DNA of 64,000 nt from positions 40,700 through 104,699 of the forward strand of contig NZ_JAFMPQ010000015.1 of NCBI RefSeq assembly GCF_020667845.1, read 5' to 3'. The DNA comes from Cognatishimia sp. F0-27 (lineage in GTDB: Bacteria > Pseudomonadota > Alphaproteobacteria > Rhodobacterales > Rhodobacteraceae). Position 1 is the stretch's first letter. Each line of letters opens with the position of its first letter. This document shows, in pieces, positions 35,501 to 45,416 of this stretch. Position numbers and translations under genes: made by a program. The notes beneath the pieces were generated by a model. The model was not told the DNA's origin and ran no database searches. It worked only from the letters and a program-made list of their open reading frames with translations.

Positions 35501-37222
35501 ATGAACCCTACATTGAAATCCAGCACGGCAATCGCGCTGGCGTTCGGGATGCTCTCTGCGCCGGCCTTTGCCGACATGGACGCGGCCCGCGCATTCCTGG
35601 ACGCAGAGATCGGCGATCTGTCGGTTCTGACGCGTGAGGAGCAGGAAGCGGAGATGCAGTTCTTCGTCGACGCGGCGCAGCCATTCCAGGGCATGGAGAT
35701 CAAGGTCGTCTCCGAGACCATCACCACGCATGAATACGAAAGCCAGGTGCTCGCACCGGCCTTCACCGCGATCACCGGCATTCAGGTCACCCATGACCTG
35801 ATCGGCGAAGGCGATGTTGTCGAGAAGCTGCAGACACAGATGCAGTCCGGCGAGAACATCTATGACGCCTATGTCAACGACTCTGATCTGATCGGCACCC
35901 ATTGGCGCTACCAGCAGGTGCGCAACCTGACCGACTGGATGGCGGGCGAAGGCGCGGATGTGACGCTGCCGACGCTGGATCTGGACGATTTCATCGGGCT
36001 GAGCTTCACCACCGGCCCCGATGGCAAGGTCTACCAGATGCCGACCCAGCAATTCGCGAACCTCTACTGGTTCCGCTATGACTGGTTCAACGACGAGAAG
36101 AACAAGGCCGATTTCCAGGAGCAGTTCGGCTACGAGCTGGGTGTTCCGGTCAACTGGTCGGCCTATGAGGACATCGCGGAGTTCTTCACCGGGCGCGACC
36201 TGAGCCATATGGGTGTCGAGGGCGAAGTCTTTGGCAACATGGACTATGGCAAGAAAGACCCCTCGCTTGGCTGGCGCTACACGGACGCGTGGATGTCCAT
36301 GGCTGGCATGGGCGACGTGGGTGAGCCGAACGGTCTGCCGGTCGACGAATGGGGCATCCGGGTGAACGAGAACTCGCAGCCCGTCGGGTCCTGCGTGGCG
36401 CGCGGCGGTGCGACGAACTCGCCGGCTGCGGTCTACGCGGTCGAAAAGGCCATCGAATGGCTGGAGAAGTATTCGCCGCCCGCAGCCGCAGGCATGACCT
36501 TCTCCGAGGCCGGCCCGATCCCGGCGCAGGGCAACATCGCCCAGCAGATGTTCTGGTACACCGCCTTCACCGCCGATACGGTCAAGCCTGACCTGCCGGT
36601 GATGAACGAGGATGGCACGCCGAAATGGCGCATGGCGCCTTCGCCGCACGGTGTCTACTGGAAGGAAGGCCAGAAGATCGGTTATCAGGATGCCGGTTCC
36701 TGGACGCTGATGGAAAGCACACCCGTGGACCGCGCCAAGGCCGCATGGCTCTACGCGCAGTTCGTGACCTCCAAGACCGTGGACCTCAAGAAGTCCGATG
36801 TGGGTCTGACCTTCATCCGCGAAAGCACGATCAACTCCGAGCATTTCACCGAGCGCGCCCCGCGTCTTGGGGGCCTGGTGGAGTTCTACCGTTCGCCTGC
36901 GCGCGTGCAGTGGTCGCCCACGGGCACCAACGTGCCGGATTACCCGCGTCTCGCGCAGCTCTGGTGGCAGAATATCGGCGATGCAATGTCCGGTCAGAAG
37001 ACCGCGCAGGAAGCGCTTGATGCGCTGTGCGAAGCGCAGGAAAGCGTGATGGAGCGGCTCGAACGCGCGGGTGTTCAGGGCGATCTGGGTCCGGTGATGA
37101 ACGAGGAGCGCGACGCGGAATACTGGTTCGCCCAGCCGGGTGCTCCGTTCCCGAAACTCGAGAACGAGGACGAAGAGCCGATGACCGTCGCCTATGACGA
37201 GCTCATCAAGTCCTGGCAGTAA
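35501..37222 (+). CDS. glpV: Glycerol ABC transporter substrate-binding protein GlpV
   Basis: A 573-residue periplasmic protein, large for a family 1 binder as is usual for GlpV. The signal peptide ends PAFADMD, then FQGMEIKVVSETITTHEYESQVLAPAF, YDAYVNDSDLIGTHWRYQQV and YQMPTQQFANLYWFRYDWF. GGGAGG precedes the ATG. It is the last gene of glpDSTPQUV, followed by a strong terminator. Binding of glycerol is established for the rhizobial homologue and inferred here. Confidence 0.92.
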   Translation: MNPTLKSSTAIALAFGMLSAPAFADMDAARAFLDAEIGDLSVLTREEQEAEMQFFVDAAQPFQGMEIKVVSETITTHEYESQVLAPAFTAITGIQVTHDLIGEGDVVEKLQTQMQSGENIYDAYVNDSDLIGTHWRYQQVRNLTDWMAGEGADVTLPTLDLDDFIGLSFTTGPDGKVYQMPTQQFANLYWFRYDWFNDEKNKADFQEQFGYELGVPVNWSAYEDIAEFFTGRDLSHMGVEGEVFGNMDYGKKDPSLGWRYTDAWMSMAGMGDVGEPNGLPVDEWGIRVNENSQPVGSCVARGGATNSPAAVYAVEKAIEWLEKYSPPAAAGMTFSEAGPIPAQGNIAQQMFWYTAFTADTVKPDLPVMNEDGTPKWRMAPSPHGVYWKEGQKIGYQDAGSWTLMESTPVDRAKAAWLYAQFVTSKTVDLKKSDVGLTFIRESTINSEHFTERAPRLGGLVEFYRSPARVQWSPTGTNVPDYPRLAQLWWQNIGDAMSGQKTAQEALDALCEAQESVMERLERAGVQGDLGPVMNEERDAEYWFAQPGAPFPKLENEDEEPMTVAYDELIKSWQ

Positions 37223-37243
37223 CCTGCCGTCTCCACGACTTGG

Positions 37244-37274
37244 AAAGGGGCCTTGCGAGGCCCCTTTTTCTTTT
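37244..37274 (+). terminator. Intrinsic terminator of the glp operon
   Basis: A perfect 9-bp stem AAAGGGGCC (37244-37252) / GGCCCCTTT (37259-37267) with loop TTGCGA, running into TTTTTCTTTT. Confidence 0.92.
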
Positions 37275-37290
37275 CCATCACGGCCCTAAA

Positions 37291-37351
37291 GCACCGGTTT
37301 GCGCTTCTTTGGGCCGGAAATATCCCGGGGGGTCTGGGGGGCTGGCCCCCC
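37291..37351. repeat. Copy 2 of the dispersed GC-rich hairpin repeat
   Basis: It runs from GCACCGGTTT through CGGAAATATCCCGGGGGG to GGGGGGCTGGCCCCCC and aligns with 18315-18373. The hairpin end merges into the tandem array that begins at 37341. Confidence 0.65.
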
Positions 37352-37526
37352 AGCGATGCTGCGGTCTGCGGGCTGGCCCCCCAGCGATGCTGCGGTCTGC
37401 GGGCTGGCCCCCCAGCGATGCTGCGGTCCGGGCGGCTGGCCCCCCAGCGATGCTGCGGTCTGCGGGCTGGCCCCCCAGCGATGCTGCGGTCCGGGCGGCT
37501 GGCCCCCCGCGAACCGTGGTCTGCGG
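37341..37526. repeat. Tandem array of 31-32 bp units
   Basis: Units of GCTGGCCCCCCAGCGATGCT plus GCGGTCTGCGG (type A, 31 bp) or GCGGTCCGGGCG (type B, 32 bp) start at 37341 (A), 37372 (A), 37403 (B), 37435 (A) and 37466 (B), with a degraded 29-bp unit at 37498 and a trace at 37527. The A-A-B-A-B order implies duplication of an AB pair. There are no spacers, so it is not a CRISPR. Confidence 0.9.
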
Positions 37527-37884
37527 GCTGGCCCTCAAACTATGGTGCTGTGCCGACGTCTGGTTCCGTAGCGATCCCGGGGTCGGAGGATGGCCGTCCA
37601 TCCATCCCGCAGTCAGGGTGCGACCTCGGGCTGTCCCGCGCTGTGGGAGATCGGAGCGCCCGGATGTCGGGGTCTTGCGGGGCTTCCCCTGAACCATGAT
37701 GTGGCCTCACCAAGCCCATGGCCATCCTCGGCCCGGCGCGCGGTTGTCTCGGTGCCATGTCCTCTTGTGCGCGACCGACGCCGTGTCACCTTGTGGCCTG
37801 CGGTTCCAACCCTGCCGCGCGCCCTTGCCAACCCGGCCTCGTCGGCCACCAAGCAGCACGGCCATGGGCACAGGCCACGCCCCC
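37527..37884. other. GC-rich intergenic region, no gene seen
   Basis: 358 bp downstream of the repeat array, before the minus-strand amidohydrolase stop. Open frames are present on both strands but show no domain or ribosome site. GCCCATGGCC (37714) and GGCCATGGGC (37860) form a distant inverted pair of unknown meaning. Confidence 0.5.
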
Positions 37885-38748
37885 TCAAAACCCGTAGAAG
37901 CGCACCGCCGTGTCGCCGAACACCGCTTGCTTCGCGGCGTCGGGGATCAGCGCTTCATAGGCATTGCGCAGCGTGGCATAGTCCGAACTCAGGCTGTCCA
38001 CCGGGAAGTTCGAGCCGAACATCACGCGGTCCGGACCAAATTGATCGAGCACCGTGTCGACGATCGGGCGGATGCTCTCGACGGTCCAGCCATGATCGAA
38101 CATCCCCAGACCGGAGAGCTTGCAGGTCACGGTCGGCAGGGCGGAGAGTGCGCGCAACGCTTCTGCCCAGGCGGCAAGTCCATCGCGGGTCCGGTCATGC
38201 GGGCTGCCTGCGTGGCACAGAGCGACCGGGGTTTCGGGCGCCCGTTGCAACACGCGCGCGGTCTTTTCCATCAATTCCGGCAACAGTTGCAGGTCAAAGG
38301 AAAGCCCGCGATTGCCGGCCTCGCGCAGCCCTTCGGCAAAGCGCGGATCATCGAGCAGCGCGTTGGTGCCGGTGGCGGCGTCCTCGCCGGGCGCACGCCC
38401 CACGATCTGACGCACGCCCGCGACGGTCGGGAGCGCTTGACAGGCCGCAAGCTGCGCGTCGCGGTCGGGGGCGGTGAGATCGCAGAAGACCACCTGTCTC
38501 ATCGGCCAGTCGGGGTTGGCATCGGCCACTGACTGAACCCAGCGCGCCTCAGCCATGCCGTCCTCCGCGCCGACCTGGATATGCACGGAGCCGCCGAACC
38601 CCTCGGCATCGCGGCGAAATTCGTCCAGAAGGTAATTACGCTGGATCGGGGTCGCGTCTCCGAAGAACCGGGGCACGCCGCGCGCCATGAGCCAAGGGTA
38701 ATGCACGGCGGATAAGTCCCAGAGGTGGTGATGAGCATCGATTCGCAT
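37885..38748 (-). CDS. Amidohydrolase family 2 (TIM-barrel) metal-dependent hydrolase
   Basis: A 287-residue amidohydrolase-related protein. The N-terminal metal motif is RIDAHHHLWD, then WPMRQVVFCDLT, ALCHAGSP, KLSGLGMFD and the C-terminal RVMFGSNFPVDS, matching the COG3618-type group that includes L-rhamnono-/L-fuconolactonase and pyrone-dicarboxylate lactonase-like enzymes. The start is ATG at 38748; a longer upstream open frame on this strand lacks any domain. The gene stands alone, so a lactone substrate is only a family-based guess. Confidence 0.85.
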   Translation of the reverse strand: MRIDAHHHLWDLSAVHYPWLMARGVPRFFGDATPIQRNYLLDEFRRDAEGFGGSVHIQVGAEDGMAEARWVQSVADANPDWPMRQVVFCDLTAPDRDAQLAACQALPTVAGVRQIVGRAPGEDAATGTNALLDDPRFAEGLREAGNRGLSFDLQLLPELMEKTARVLQRAPETPVALCHAGSPHDRTRDGLAAWAEALRALSALPTVTCKLSGLGMFDHGWTVESIRPIVDTVLDQFGPDRVMFGSNFPVDSLSSDYATLRNAYEALIPDAAKQAVFGDTAVRFYGF

Positions 38749-39514
38749 GGTCTTGGCGTGTTCCCTGCTGTGGTGTGGTGGCGTGTGGGGTTGTTGTGCG
38801 TCCTGCCGGATGGTTGGCGCCTTTATGCGCCAAGGCAAGCCAGTGGCGCAAACAGGCATTGCGGGCTGCGCCTGGTGCCCGCGGGCACCGGGTTGCGGCA
38901 CCGGGCTTGTCCGAACGGGCCGCACGGGAACCGGCCGGGCATATCGGAGTGCCCTCGCCGACAGAACCCGCACCGTGGCGTGGGACCCGCCGCGGAGGGT
39001 GCCACGCGGAAGATACCATGCGCGGGACCGATTGCCTGTGGACGGGGGCGCTCCTGGGCGGCGGGGCAAAGGCGGTTCGGTGATAAACGCGTGTCGGTGG
39101 AAAACCCGGTGGCGGGCGGCGTGTTGCATGAGCGGCGCTTTGCGGGGGGCCTTTTGCTCGCGGTCGGGCGAGGGGTTGCGCATGAACTTGGTCGTGACGT
39201 CACGCGCGTGGGCGGCGTAACCCGCTTGGACCCACCTGCCGCGCGGGATGCCCCTTGCGCGGAGCCCGGCTGACTGTGGCAGGTGGGGCTTGGCCAGGCG
39301 CGTATGGCGCCGGCGCGCAGGATCGGGGGGCGGTCTTTGGTTGGGGGGGGCGAAAGCGCGTCGCGAGGCGCGCCTTGGACCGGCAGCCGCCGAAGAATTA
39401 GCGGCGAGCCGGGAGAAACGCAGCGCCGCGAGGCGCCATGATCCGCAGATGGCGGCCAAGAAATGAGCGCCCCCGGCAGGAACGGCGCGCCGCACAAGAC
39501 GGCGCGCGATGGGT
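38749..39514. other. 766-bp GC-rich region without a supported gene
   Basis: It lies between the amidohydrolase start and the fasciclin gene stop, both minus. Long open frames occur on both strands, but their translations (Arg, Pro, Ala and Cys rich) carry no motif and no convincing ribosome site. It contains an 8-G run near 39342. It could be decayed coding DNA; nothing specific can be named. Confidence 0.5.
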
Positions 39515-40066
39515 TTACTTGGGCACAAGCACCGCGTTGACCACGTGGATCACGCCATTGGACTGCTCCACGTCCGCCACGGTGACGAGGCTGGCATTGC
39601 CGCTCTCGTCGTAGATATAGACCTTGGAGCCTTTGACCTGCGCGGACAGCGCGTCACCGGAAACCGCGTTGAAATGGTAAAACCCGTCATGGCTCGCGCG
39701 GGCGGCGGCAATGATGTCGGCGGCGGACCAGTCTCCGGCGACCACATGGGCGGTCAGAACCTTTTGCAGCATGCTCTTGTTTTCCGGTTTGAGCAGCGTT
39801 TCGACGGTGCCCGCGGGCAGGGCGGCAAAAGCATCGTCGACGGGCGCGAAGACAGTGAACGGACCATCGCCCTGAAGCGTGTCCACGAGGTCTGCGGCCT
39901 GCACCGCGGCCACAAGCGTCGTGTGAATGGGTGAATTCACCGCGTTTTCGATGATGTTGCGCGCTTCGAGCATCGCGGCGCCGCCCACATCGGGGTTGTT
40001 GGCGGAGGCGGTGGAGGTGAGGCAGAGCGCTGCAATGGAGGCAGTGAGCATGGTCTTGAGGGTCAT
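39515..40066 (-). CDS. Secreted fasciclin (FAS1) domain protein
   Basis: 183 residues: a signal peptide (MTLKTMLTASIAALCLTSTASA) and one FAS1 domain with the H1 and H2 signatures (TLVAAVQAADLVDTLQGDGPFTVFAPVDDAFAALP and ADVEQSNGVIHVVNAVLVP). Such proteins are periplasmic or surface adhesion-type modules. AAGGAGA precedes the start on the minus strand. It is monocistronic, downstream of the TetR gene on the same strand. Confidence 0.92.
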   Translation of the reverse strand: MTLKTMLTASIAALCLTSTASANNPDVGGAAMLEARNIIENAVNSPIHTTLVAAVQAADLVDTLQGDGPFTVFAPVDDAFAALPAGTVETLLKPENKSMLQKVLTAHVVAGDWSAADIIAAARASHDGFYHFNAVSGDALSAQVKGSKVYIYDESGNASLVTVADVEQSNGVIHVVNAVLVPK

Positions 40067-40235
40067 GGTATTCTCCTTGTTGAGAGCGGGCCGTTTGAGC
40101 CTGCGATGGAGAAGCCACGGGAGGGCGGTCCGGAAAGTTTCAGGGGCGCTGGAATTTTCTTCCTGACCGCGCTTTCCGGTGAGAGGGAGCGGGCCTCGCT
40201 GCGGTCGAAGACGCGGGTGCGGCGACGCGCAGCCG

Positions 40236-40850
40236 CTAGGCGTCGGCCATGACCCGGCGGCCGATATCGTCGAGCATGGCGTCGATATCGACCGGCAGAT
40301 CCATCTGTTGCAGCTTGCCGTCGATCATCAGGAAGGACAGCCCGTGCACGAAGCTCCAGAGCTGAAACGCGCGGCGCAGGTCGATCTCTTCGATCACGTC
40401 GCTGCCGCGAAAGGCGGCGACTTCGCGTTGCACCAGTTCGAAGGTCTCGTGCCCCTTTTGCACCAGGTCCGCATCGCCGGCGTGATCGTCCGACAGGCCG
40501 AACATCAGACGGAACACCGCCGGTTCGGCGCGTGCAAACCCGATATAGACATGCCCCAGCGCCGAAATCCGCGCAAGGCTGCGCGGCGGCAGGGGGCCAA
40601 GGGCGGCGCACATCTGATCGTGCTGGCGCGCCATGCCCTCGAACGCGACAGCGCGCAACAGGTCATCCTTGTCCTTGAAGTGCTTGTACGGCGCGGCGGT
40701 CGAGACGCCGGCGCGGCGGGACGCCTCTGACACGGAGAGGTGATCGGGGCCTTTTTCCTCGACCAGCTGGCGCGTGGCCTCGATCAACTGGGCGCGCAGA
40801 TCGCCATGGTGATAGCTGGCGCGCGGTTTGGTGTCCGGGTCATTTTTCAT
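40236..40850 (-). CDS. TetR-family repressor of the divergent RND efflux genes
   Basis: 204 residues. The N-terminal TetR HTH is YHHGDLRAQLIEATRQLV...SVSEASRRAGVSTAAPYKHFKDKDDLLRAVA, followed by an all-helical ligand domain of the TetR_C WHG class (FARAEPAVFRLMFGLS, LWSFVHGLSFLMIDG). The start at ATG 40850 is preferred. The frame runs on to an ATG at 40904, but that would place the start inside the operator palindrome. It is divergent from the efflux genes with overlapping palindromes between them. Confidence 0.9.
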   Translation of the reverse strand: MKNDPDTKPRASYHHGDLRAQLIEATRQLVEEKGPDHLSVSEASRRAGVSTAAPYKHFKDKDDLLRAVAFEGMARQHDQMCAALGPLPPRSLARISALGHVYIGFARAEPAVFRLMFGLSDDHAGDADLVQKGHETFELVQREVAAFRGSDVIEEIDLRRAFQLWSFVHGLSFLMIDGKLQQMDLPVDIDAMLDDIGRRVMADA

Positions 40851-40879
40851 GATCCAATTGCTTTCAGGTTTCGTACCTC

Positions 40880-40909
40880 TTGTCAAAGTAAGAGACACTA
40901 ACATATGTT
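40880..40909 (+). promoter_or_regulatory. Putative promoter of the efflux operon
   Basis: TTGTCA (40880-40885) and TATGTT (40904-40909), 18-bp spacing, lie within the TetR operator region so that bound repressor would block it. Confidence 0.45.
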
Positions 40910-40923
40910 AGAGTCTCTAACAT
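40891..40923. promoter_or_regulatory. Overlapping TetR operator palindromes
   Basis: A 28-bp palindrome with one mismatched pair spans 40891-40918 (core CTAACATATGTTAG at 40898-40911). A second, perfect 19-bp palindrome, ATGTTAGAGTCTCTAACAT, spans 40905-40923. They share the half-site GTTAGAGTCTCT, as expected for two repressor dimers. Confidence 0.8.
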
Positions 40924-40937
40924 TGAAAGGTCGGGAC

Positions 40938-42083
40938 ATGACGGAGCACAACAAAATTCCGCTATGGCGGCGCGCGCTGCGGCGTGTGGTGACGGTCAGC
41001 CTCACGCTTGTCGTGGTGGCGGGGTCTGCGGCGGCGGTGGTGCTGGGCTCGGACCAGCTGGCCGAGCGCGCCGAGACGACCGGCCCGACCGATCGCGCGA
41101 CGCCGACACCGGTGGCCGTGACACGGTTGGCGCTTGAGGATGGGTACGATCTGCCGCGCCGCTTTGTCGGTCAGGTCGAAGCGGCGGCCAGCGTGGATCT
41201 GTCCTTTGAGCTTGGCGGGCGCTTGAGCGCGCTTCTTGTGGATGAGGGTGCGGCGGTGCGCGCGGGGCAGGTGCTTGCACGGCTTGATACGGCATTGCTG
41301 GAGGCGGACCGGGACCGGCTGGAGGCATCGCGGTCGGCCGTTGCCGCGCAGCTGCTGCTGGCGGAGAGCCGGCTGGCGCGGGCGGAGGCCCTTCGCGAAG
41401 GCGGTCATGTCAGCGTCGAAGCGGTAGACCAGGCCCGCGCGACGCGCGATGAGCTGGCCAGCCGCATGCAAGAGACCGATGCGGCGCTTGCCTCTGTCGG
41501 GATCTCCCTTGAAAAATCGGTGCTCTATGCCCCGTTTGCGGGCCGCGTGGGGCGGCGTGGCGTGGACGGGGGCGAGACCCTTGCGGCCGGGACGCCGGTT
41601 CTGACGCTGATCGAGACAGAGGCGCCCGAAGTGCGTATCGGTCTGCCGCTGTCGATCGACGCGGCCCGGCTGCAAAACGCGACAATCGCGGTCAATGGCG
41701 AGGCCTATCCCGCGACGCTCGCGCGGGTCCGCCCGGATATCGACCCGGTGACACGGACGCGCACGGCGCTGTTTGTTCTCGCGACCGACGATCCGCTGAC
41801 CTTTGGCCAGACCGCAACCCTGCAGTTGGACACCCGGGTCGCGGCGCGTGGCACATGGGTGCCCCTCGACGCGCTTCAGGAGGGCGCGGGCGGGGGCTGG
41901 ACGCTGCTTGTGGTCGAAGAGGGCGTCGTCCGCGTGGCGATGGTCGAGGTGCTGCATGCGGCGGAAACCCGTGCCTATGTCGCGGGAACCTTTGCGCCCG
42001 GGGCGTTGATGATCCGTTCCGGGGCGCATCGCGTGGTGCCGGGCCAGCATGTCCAGATTCTCACCGATGGCGATGGAGAGTAA
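40938..42083 (+). CDS. RND efflux periplasmic adaptor (membrane fusion protein)
   Basis: A 381-residue HlyD/AcrA-class adaptor. It has an N-terminal membrane anchor (about 18-38), a lipoyl/barrel-sandwich half (RRFVGQVEAAASVDLSFELGGRLSALLVDEGAAVRAGQVLARLD), a helical hairpin (about 120-190), then YAPFAGRVGRRGVDGGETLAAGTPVLTLIE and a beta-barrel. ATG 40938 follows AAAGG; an upstream ATG at 40905 lies in the operator. The pump gene begins 5 bp after the stop. Confidence 0.9.
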   Translation: MTEHNKIPLWRRALRRVVTVSLTLVVVAGSAAAVVLGSDQLAERAETTGPTDRATPTPVAVTRLALEDGYDLPRRFVGQVEAAASVDLSFELGGRLSALLVDEGAAVRAGQVLARLDTALLEADRDRLEASRSAVAAQLLLAESRLARAEALREGGHVSVEAVDQARATRDELASRMQETDAALASVGISLEKSVLYAPFAGRVGRRGVDGGETLAAGTPVLTLIETEAPEVRIGLPLSIDAARLQNATIAVNGEAYPATLARVRPDIDPVTRTRTALFVLATDDPLTFGQTATLQLDTRVAARGTWVPLDALQEGAGGGWTLLVVEEGVVRVAMVEVLHAAETRAYVAGTFAPGALMIRSGAHRVVPGQHVQILTDGDGE

Positions 42084-42087
42084 GCCC

Positions 42088-45000
42088 ATGCACAGCCTGC
42101 CCTACAGACAGCCCCGACTGGTCGCCCTGATCCTGCTTGTGCTCGTGTCCGCCGGCTTGTCGGCGTTCCTCTCCATCGGGCGGCAGGAAGACCCGACCAT
42201 CACCAACCTCTTTGCCACCGTGACGACGCAGTTTCCCGGCGCGGATCCGGCCCGCGTCGAGGCGCTGGTGACCGCGGAGATCGAGGAGGAGCTGCGCGAG
42301 ATCGCGGAGGTGGACACGATCACGTCCGTATCGCGCACGGGCGTATCCGTGGTCTCGGTCGAACTGATCGAAACGCTGGACGGGGAGCGCATCGAGCAGG
42401 TCTGGTCGGAGGCACGGGACGCGGTAGAGGATGCGCGGCGCCGCTTCCCCGGCGGAGTTCTGGCGCCGGAATTCAACGCGGAGGGCATCTCGGCCTATTC
42501 GGCGGTGATCGCCGTGACGGCGGAGCATGCCGATGTGCCGCTGACGCTGACCCATGCCCATGCCGAGGCGCTCGGGGATCGCTTGCGTGCGATCCCTGCA
42601 ACGCGCGCGGTTGACCTGTTCGGCGCGCCGGAGGACGAGGTGCTCGTGGAGATCGACCCGTTTGCCGCCGCAGCGCTTGGCCTGACGGCGGCAGACGTGT
42701 CGCGGCGCATCGCGGCCGCTGATGGCAAGGTGCGCGCGGGCGCGATCAACGGTGCGGAAACCGGGCTGACGATCACCATCTCGGGCGAAATTGCAGCGCT
42801 TGACCGCTTGGGCCGGGTCGTCCTGCGCGAAGGCGATGCCGGGGCCACTGTGACGCTTGCCGATATTGCAACGATCTCCCGCGGGCCGCGCGATCCGGCG
42901 ACGGAACTGGCCTTTGCGAATGGCCGGCCCGCGGTTCTGGTGGCGGTGCTGGCGCAGGACGGGGTGCAGATCGACCGTTGGATGGGTTTTGTGCGCGAGG
43001 CGCTGGCACGCGGCGCGCAAATGGTGCCGCAGGGGCTTTCGGAGACGCTGATCTTTGACCAGTCGACCTATACCGCGAATCGTCTTGCGGAGGTTGGCAC
43101 CAATATGGCGCTTGGGGTTGTGCTTGTGGTTGCGGTGCTCTTTGTCACGCTGGGCCTCCGGGCGGCGGCCATTGTGGCGCTTGTGTTGCCGGTCGTGTCT
43201 CTGGCCACGATTGCGACGATGAATATCATCGGGCTGCCGATCCACCAGATGTCGGTAACCGGGCTGATCGTGGCGCTTGGTCTTCTGGTCGATGCGGCCA
43301 TCGTGATGGTGGACGAGATCCGCCAACGTCTGGCGCGCGGCATGGCGCGCGACGTGGCGGTGGGCGACGCGGTGCGCCGCTTTTGGCCTCGACCGTAACC
43401 ACGGCCCTGTCCTTCACGCCGATGATCCTCCTGCCGGGGCCGGCGGGCGATTTTGTCGGCTCCATCGCCATTGCGGTGGTCATCATGCTGATCTGGTCGC
43501 TGTTCGTGGCGCTCACCGTGACGCCGGCCTTCGCCGGCTGGTTCATCCGGTCCGGAGGCCAGGGCGGGATCACGGTTGCGCCGCTGGCGCGCGCCTTTGC
43601 AACCTCGATCCGCTGGTCCGTGCGCAACCCGGTCAAATCCATCGCGCTGTCGCTGGTGCTTCCGGTCATGGGCTTCGCCGCCTTTCCGACGCTGACGGCG
43701 CAGTTCTTCCCCGGCGTGGATCGTGACCAGTTCTATCTCGAGCTTGAATTGCCGCCGGGCACGGCGCTTGCGGAAACGGCCGCGGTGACGCAGGCCATCG
43801 ATGCGGAGGTGCGCGGCACGCAAGGGGTGCAGAGCGTCTACTGGTCCGTCGGCAAATCGGGACCGGCGTTCTATTACAACATCACCGGCGGGCGCGCGCA
43901 GGAGCCGGGCTATGCGATTGGCATGGTCAAGACACACACCGCCGAAGATGCCGCGCGCCTTGTCCCGGCCTTGCAGGCGCGGTTGGACGCGGCCTACCCG
44001 CAGGCGCGCATCATCGTGCGCGGGCTGGTGCAGGGGCCGCCGGTGGCCGCCCCGATCGAGGTGCGGCTTGTGGGCCCCGATCTCGACATCCTGCGCGAAC
44101 AGGGCGATCAGGCGCGGGCCTTGATGGCGGGTCTGCCGATTGTCACACAGGTGCGCACGGGTGTGTCCGGCGGCGCGCCGCAGGTTCGGTTCGAGATCGA
44201 CGAGACGGCGGCGCGGCTTGTCGGGCTCGACGTGACCGACATCGCGGCACAGCTTGAGGCGGGGATGACCGGCATCACCGGCGGCAGCCTCGTGGAAGGC
44301 ACCGATCAACTCCCGGTGCGAGTGCGGTTCGATCGCACGACCTTTCCGGATCTGGCAACGGTTTCGGATCTGCCGATCCTGTTGCCGGGTGCACCGGGCA
44401 TCGCGACGGACGGGACGTTCCCGGCGGTGCCCCTTTCGGCGCTGGCGCAGCCCGTTCTGGAACCGGCGGAAAGCGTGATCACGCGGCGCAATGGCGAGCG
44501 GGTCAACGTGGTGCAGGCGTTCATCCTGCCGGATATCCTGCCCGAGGAGGCCCTGCAATCGGTGCTCGCGGAATTCGAAACGGCGGGCTTTGCGGTGCCG
44601 GCGGGATACCGGATCGAGCTTGGCGGCGACAGCGATGCCCGGTCGAGCACGGTGGGCAACCTGCTGGCGTCCATCGGTCTGATCGTGACACTGACCATTG
44701 CCACCATCGCGCTGACCTTCAACTCCTTCCGCCTGACAGCGGTGGCGCTCGTCGTGTGTGTCCTGTCGGCGGGGCTGTCGATGCTGTCGCTTGCGGTGAT
44801 GCAATACCCGTTCGGGATCAATGCGATCATCGGGGTGATCGGGTCGATCGGTGTGTCGATCAATGCGGCGATCATCATTCTGACCGGGTTGCAGGGCGAT
44901 CCAGACGCTGCGGCGGGCGAGCCAGACGCCATGGCGCGCGTGGTCAGCGGATCGGGGCGGCACATCTTTTCGACGACGCTGACGACCTTTGGCGGGTTCC

Positions 45001-45200
45001 TGCCGCTGATCCTTGAGGGGGGCGGGTTCTGGCCGCCCTTCGCGGTTGCGATCGCTGGCGGGGTTCTGTTGTCGGCGGTGGTGTCTTTCTACTTCACGCC
45101 GGCGGTGTTCCGGCTTGTCCGACGGCGCGGACCGCGTGTCAGGGCGGCGGTCGTGACGGAGCGGGAGCCGGAACCGGTGCTGTCGCTGGCGGCGGAGTGA
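42088..45200 (+). pseudogene. RND efflux pump gene interrupted by a frameshift
   Basis: Together the two frames give a normal-length RND (HAE1) pump of about 1,037 residues. Frame one (42088-43398) has TM1, the first porter domain and TM2-4, ending DAVRRFWPRP-stop. Frame two is open from about 43374 to 45200, resumes with PLLASTVTTALSFTPM and continues through the second half to QYPFGINAIIGVIGSIGVSINAAI. Homologues read DAVRRLALPLLAST here, so about 13 bp (net -1 frame) seem lost between two CCGC copies near 43377-43380. GGAG at 42075 precedes ATG 42088. Either a true disruption or a sequencing error. Confidence 0.8.
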
Positions 45201-45416
45201 GCGCGGGCCGGGCCGCGATGCGGCTGGCGGATGTGCCGGGGTGCCCTTGAGCGGGCGAGCCTGCCGCCGGCGTGAGGCAGGGGCGGGCCGGGAACCCGTG
45301 CCGGTCGCGTGATGGCGAGCGACCGGGCAAAAGCGGGCCACCCGGGCGGCACAGACGGAGCGGCGGGACAGATGAAGCGCGGCACGCGGCGAGCGCGGCA
45401 CGCAGCCCCTCTGATA

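Noticed and set aside
37341..37526. CRISPR array
   Set aside because: Units abut directly with no unique spacers, and there are no cas genes nearby.
38749..39528. Amidohydrolase extended upstream to about 39528 on the minus strand
   Set aside because: The metal-binding motif HHH normally lies within the first residues. The extension is low-complexity Arg/Pro/Ala and overlaps the fasciclin gene stop.
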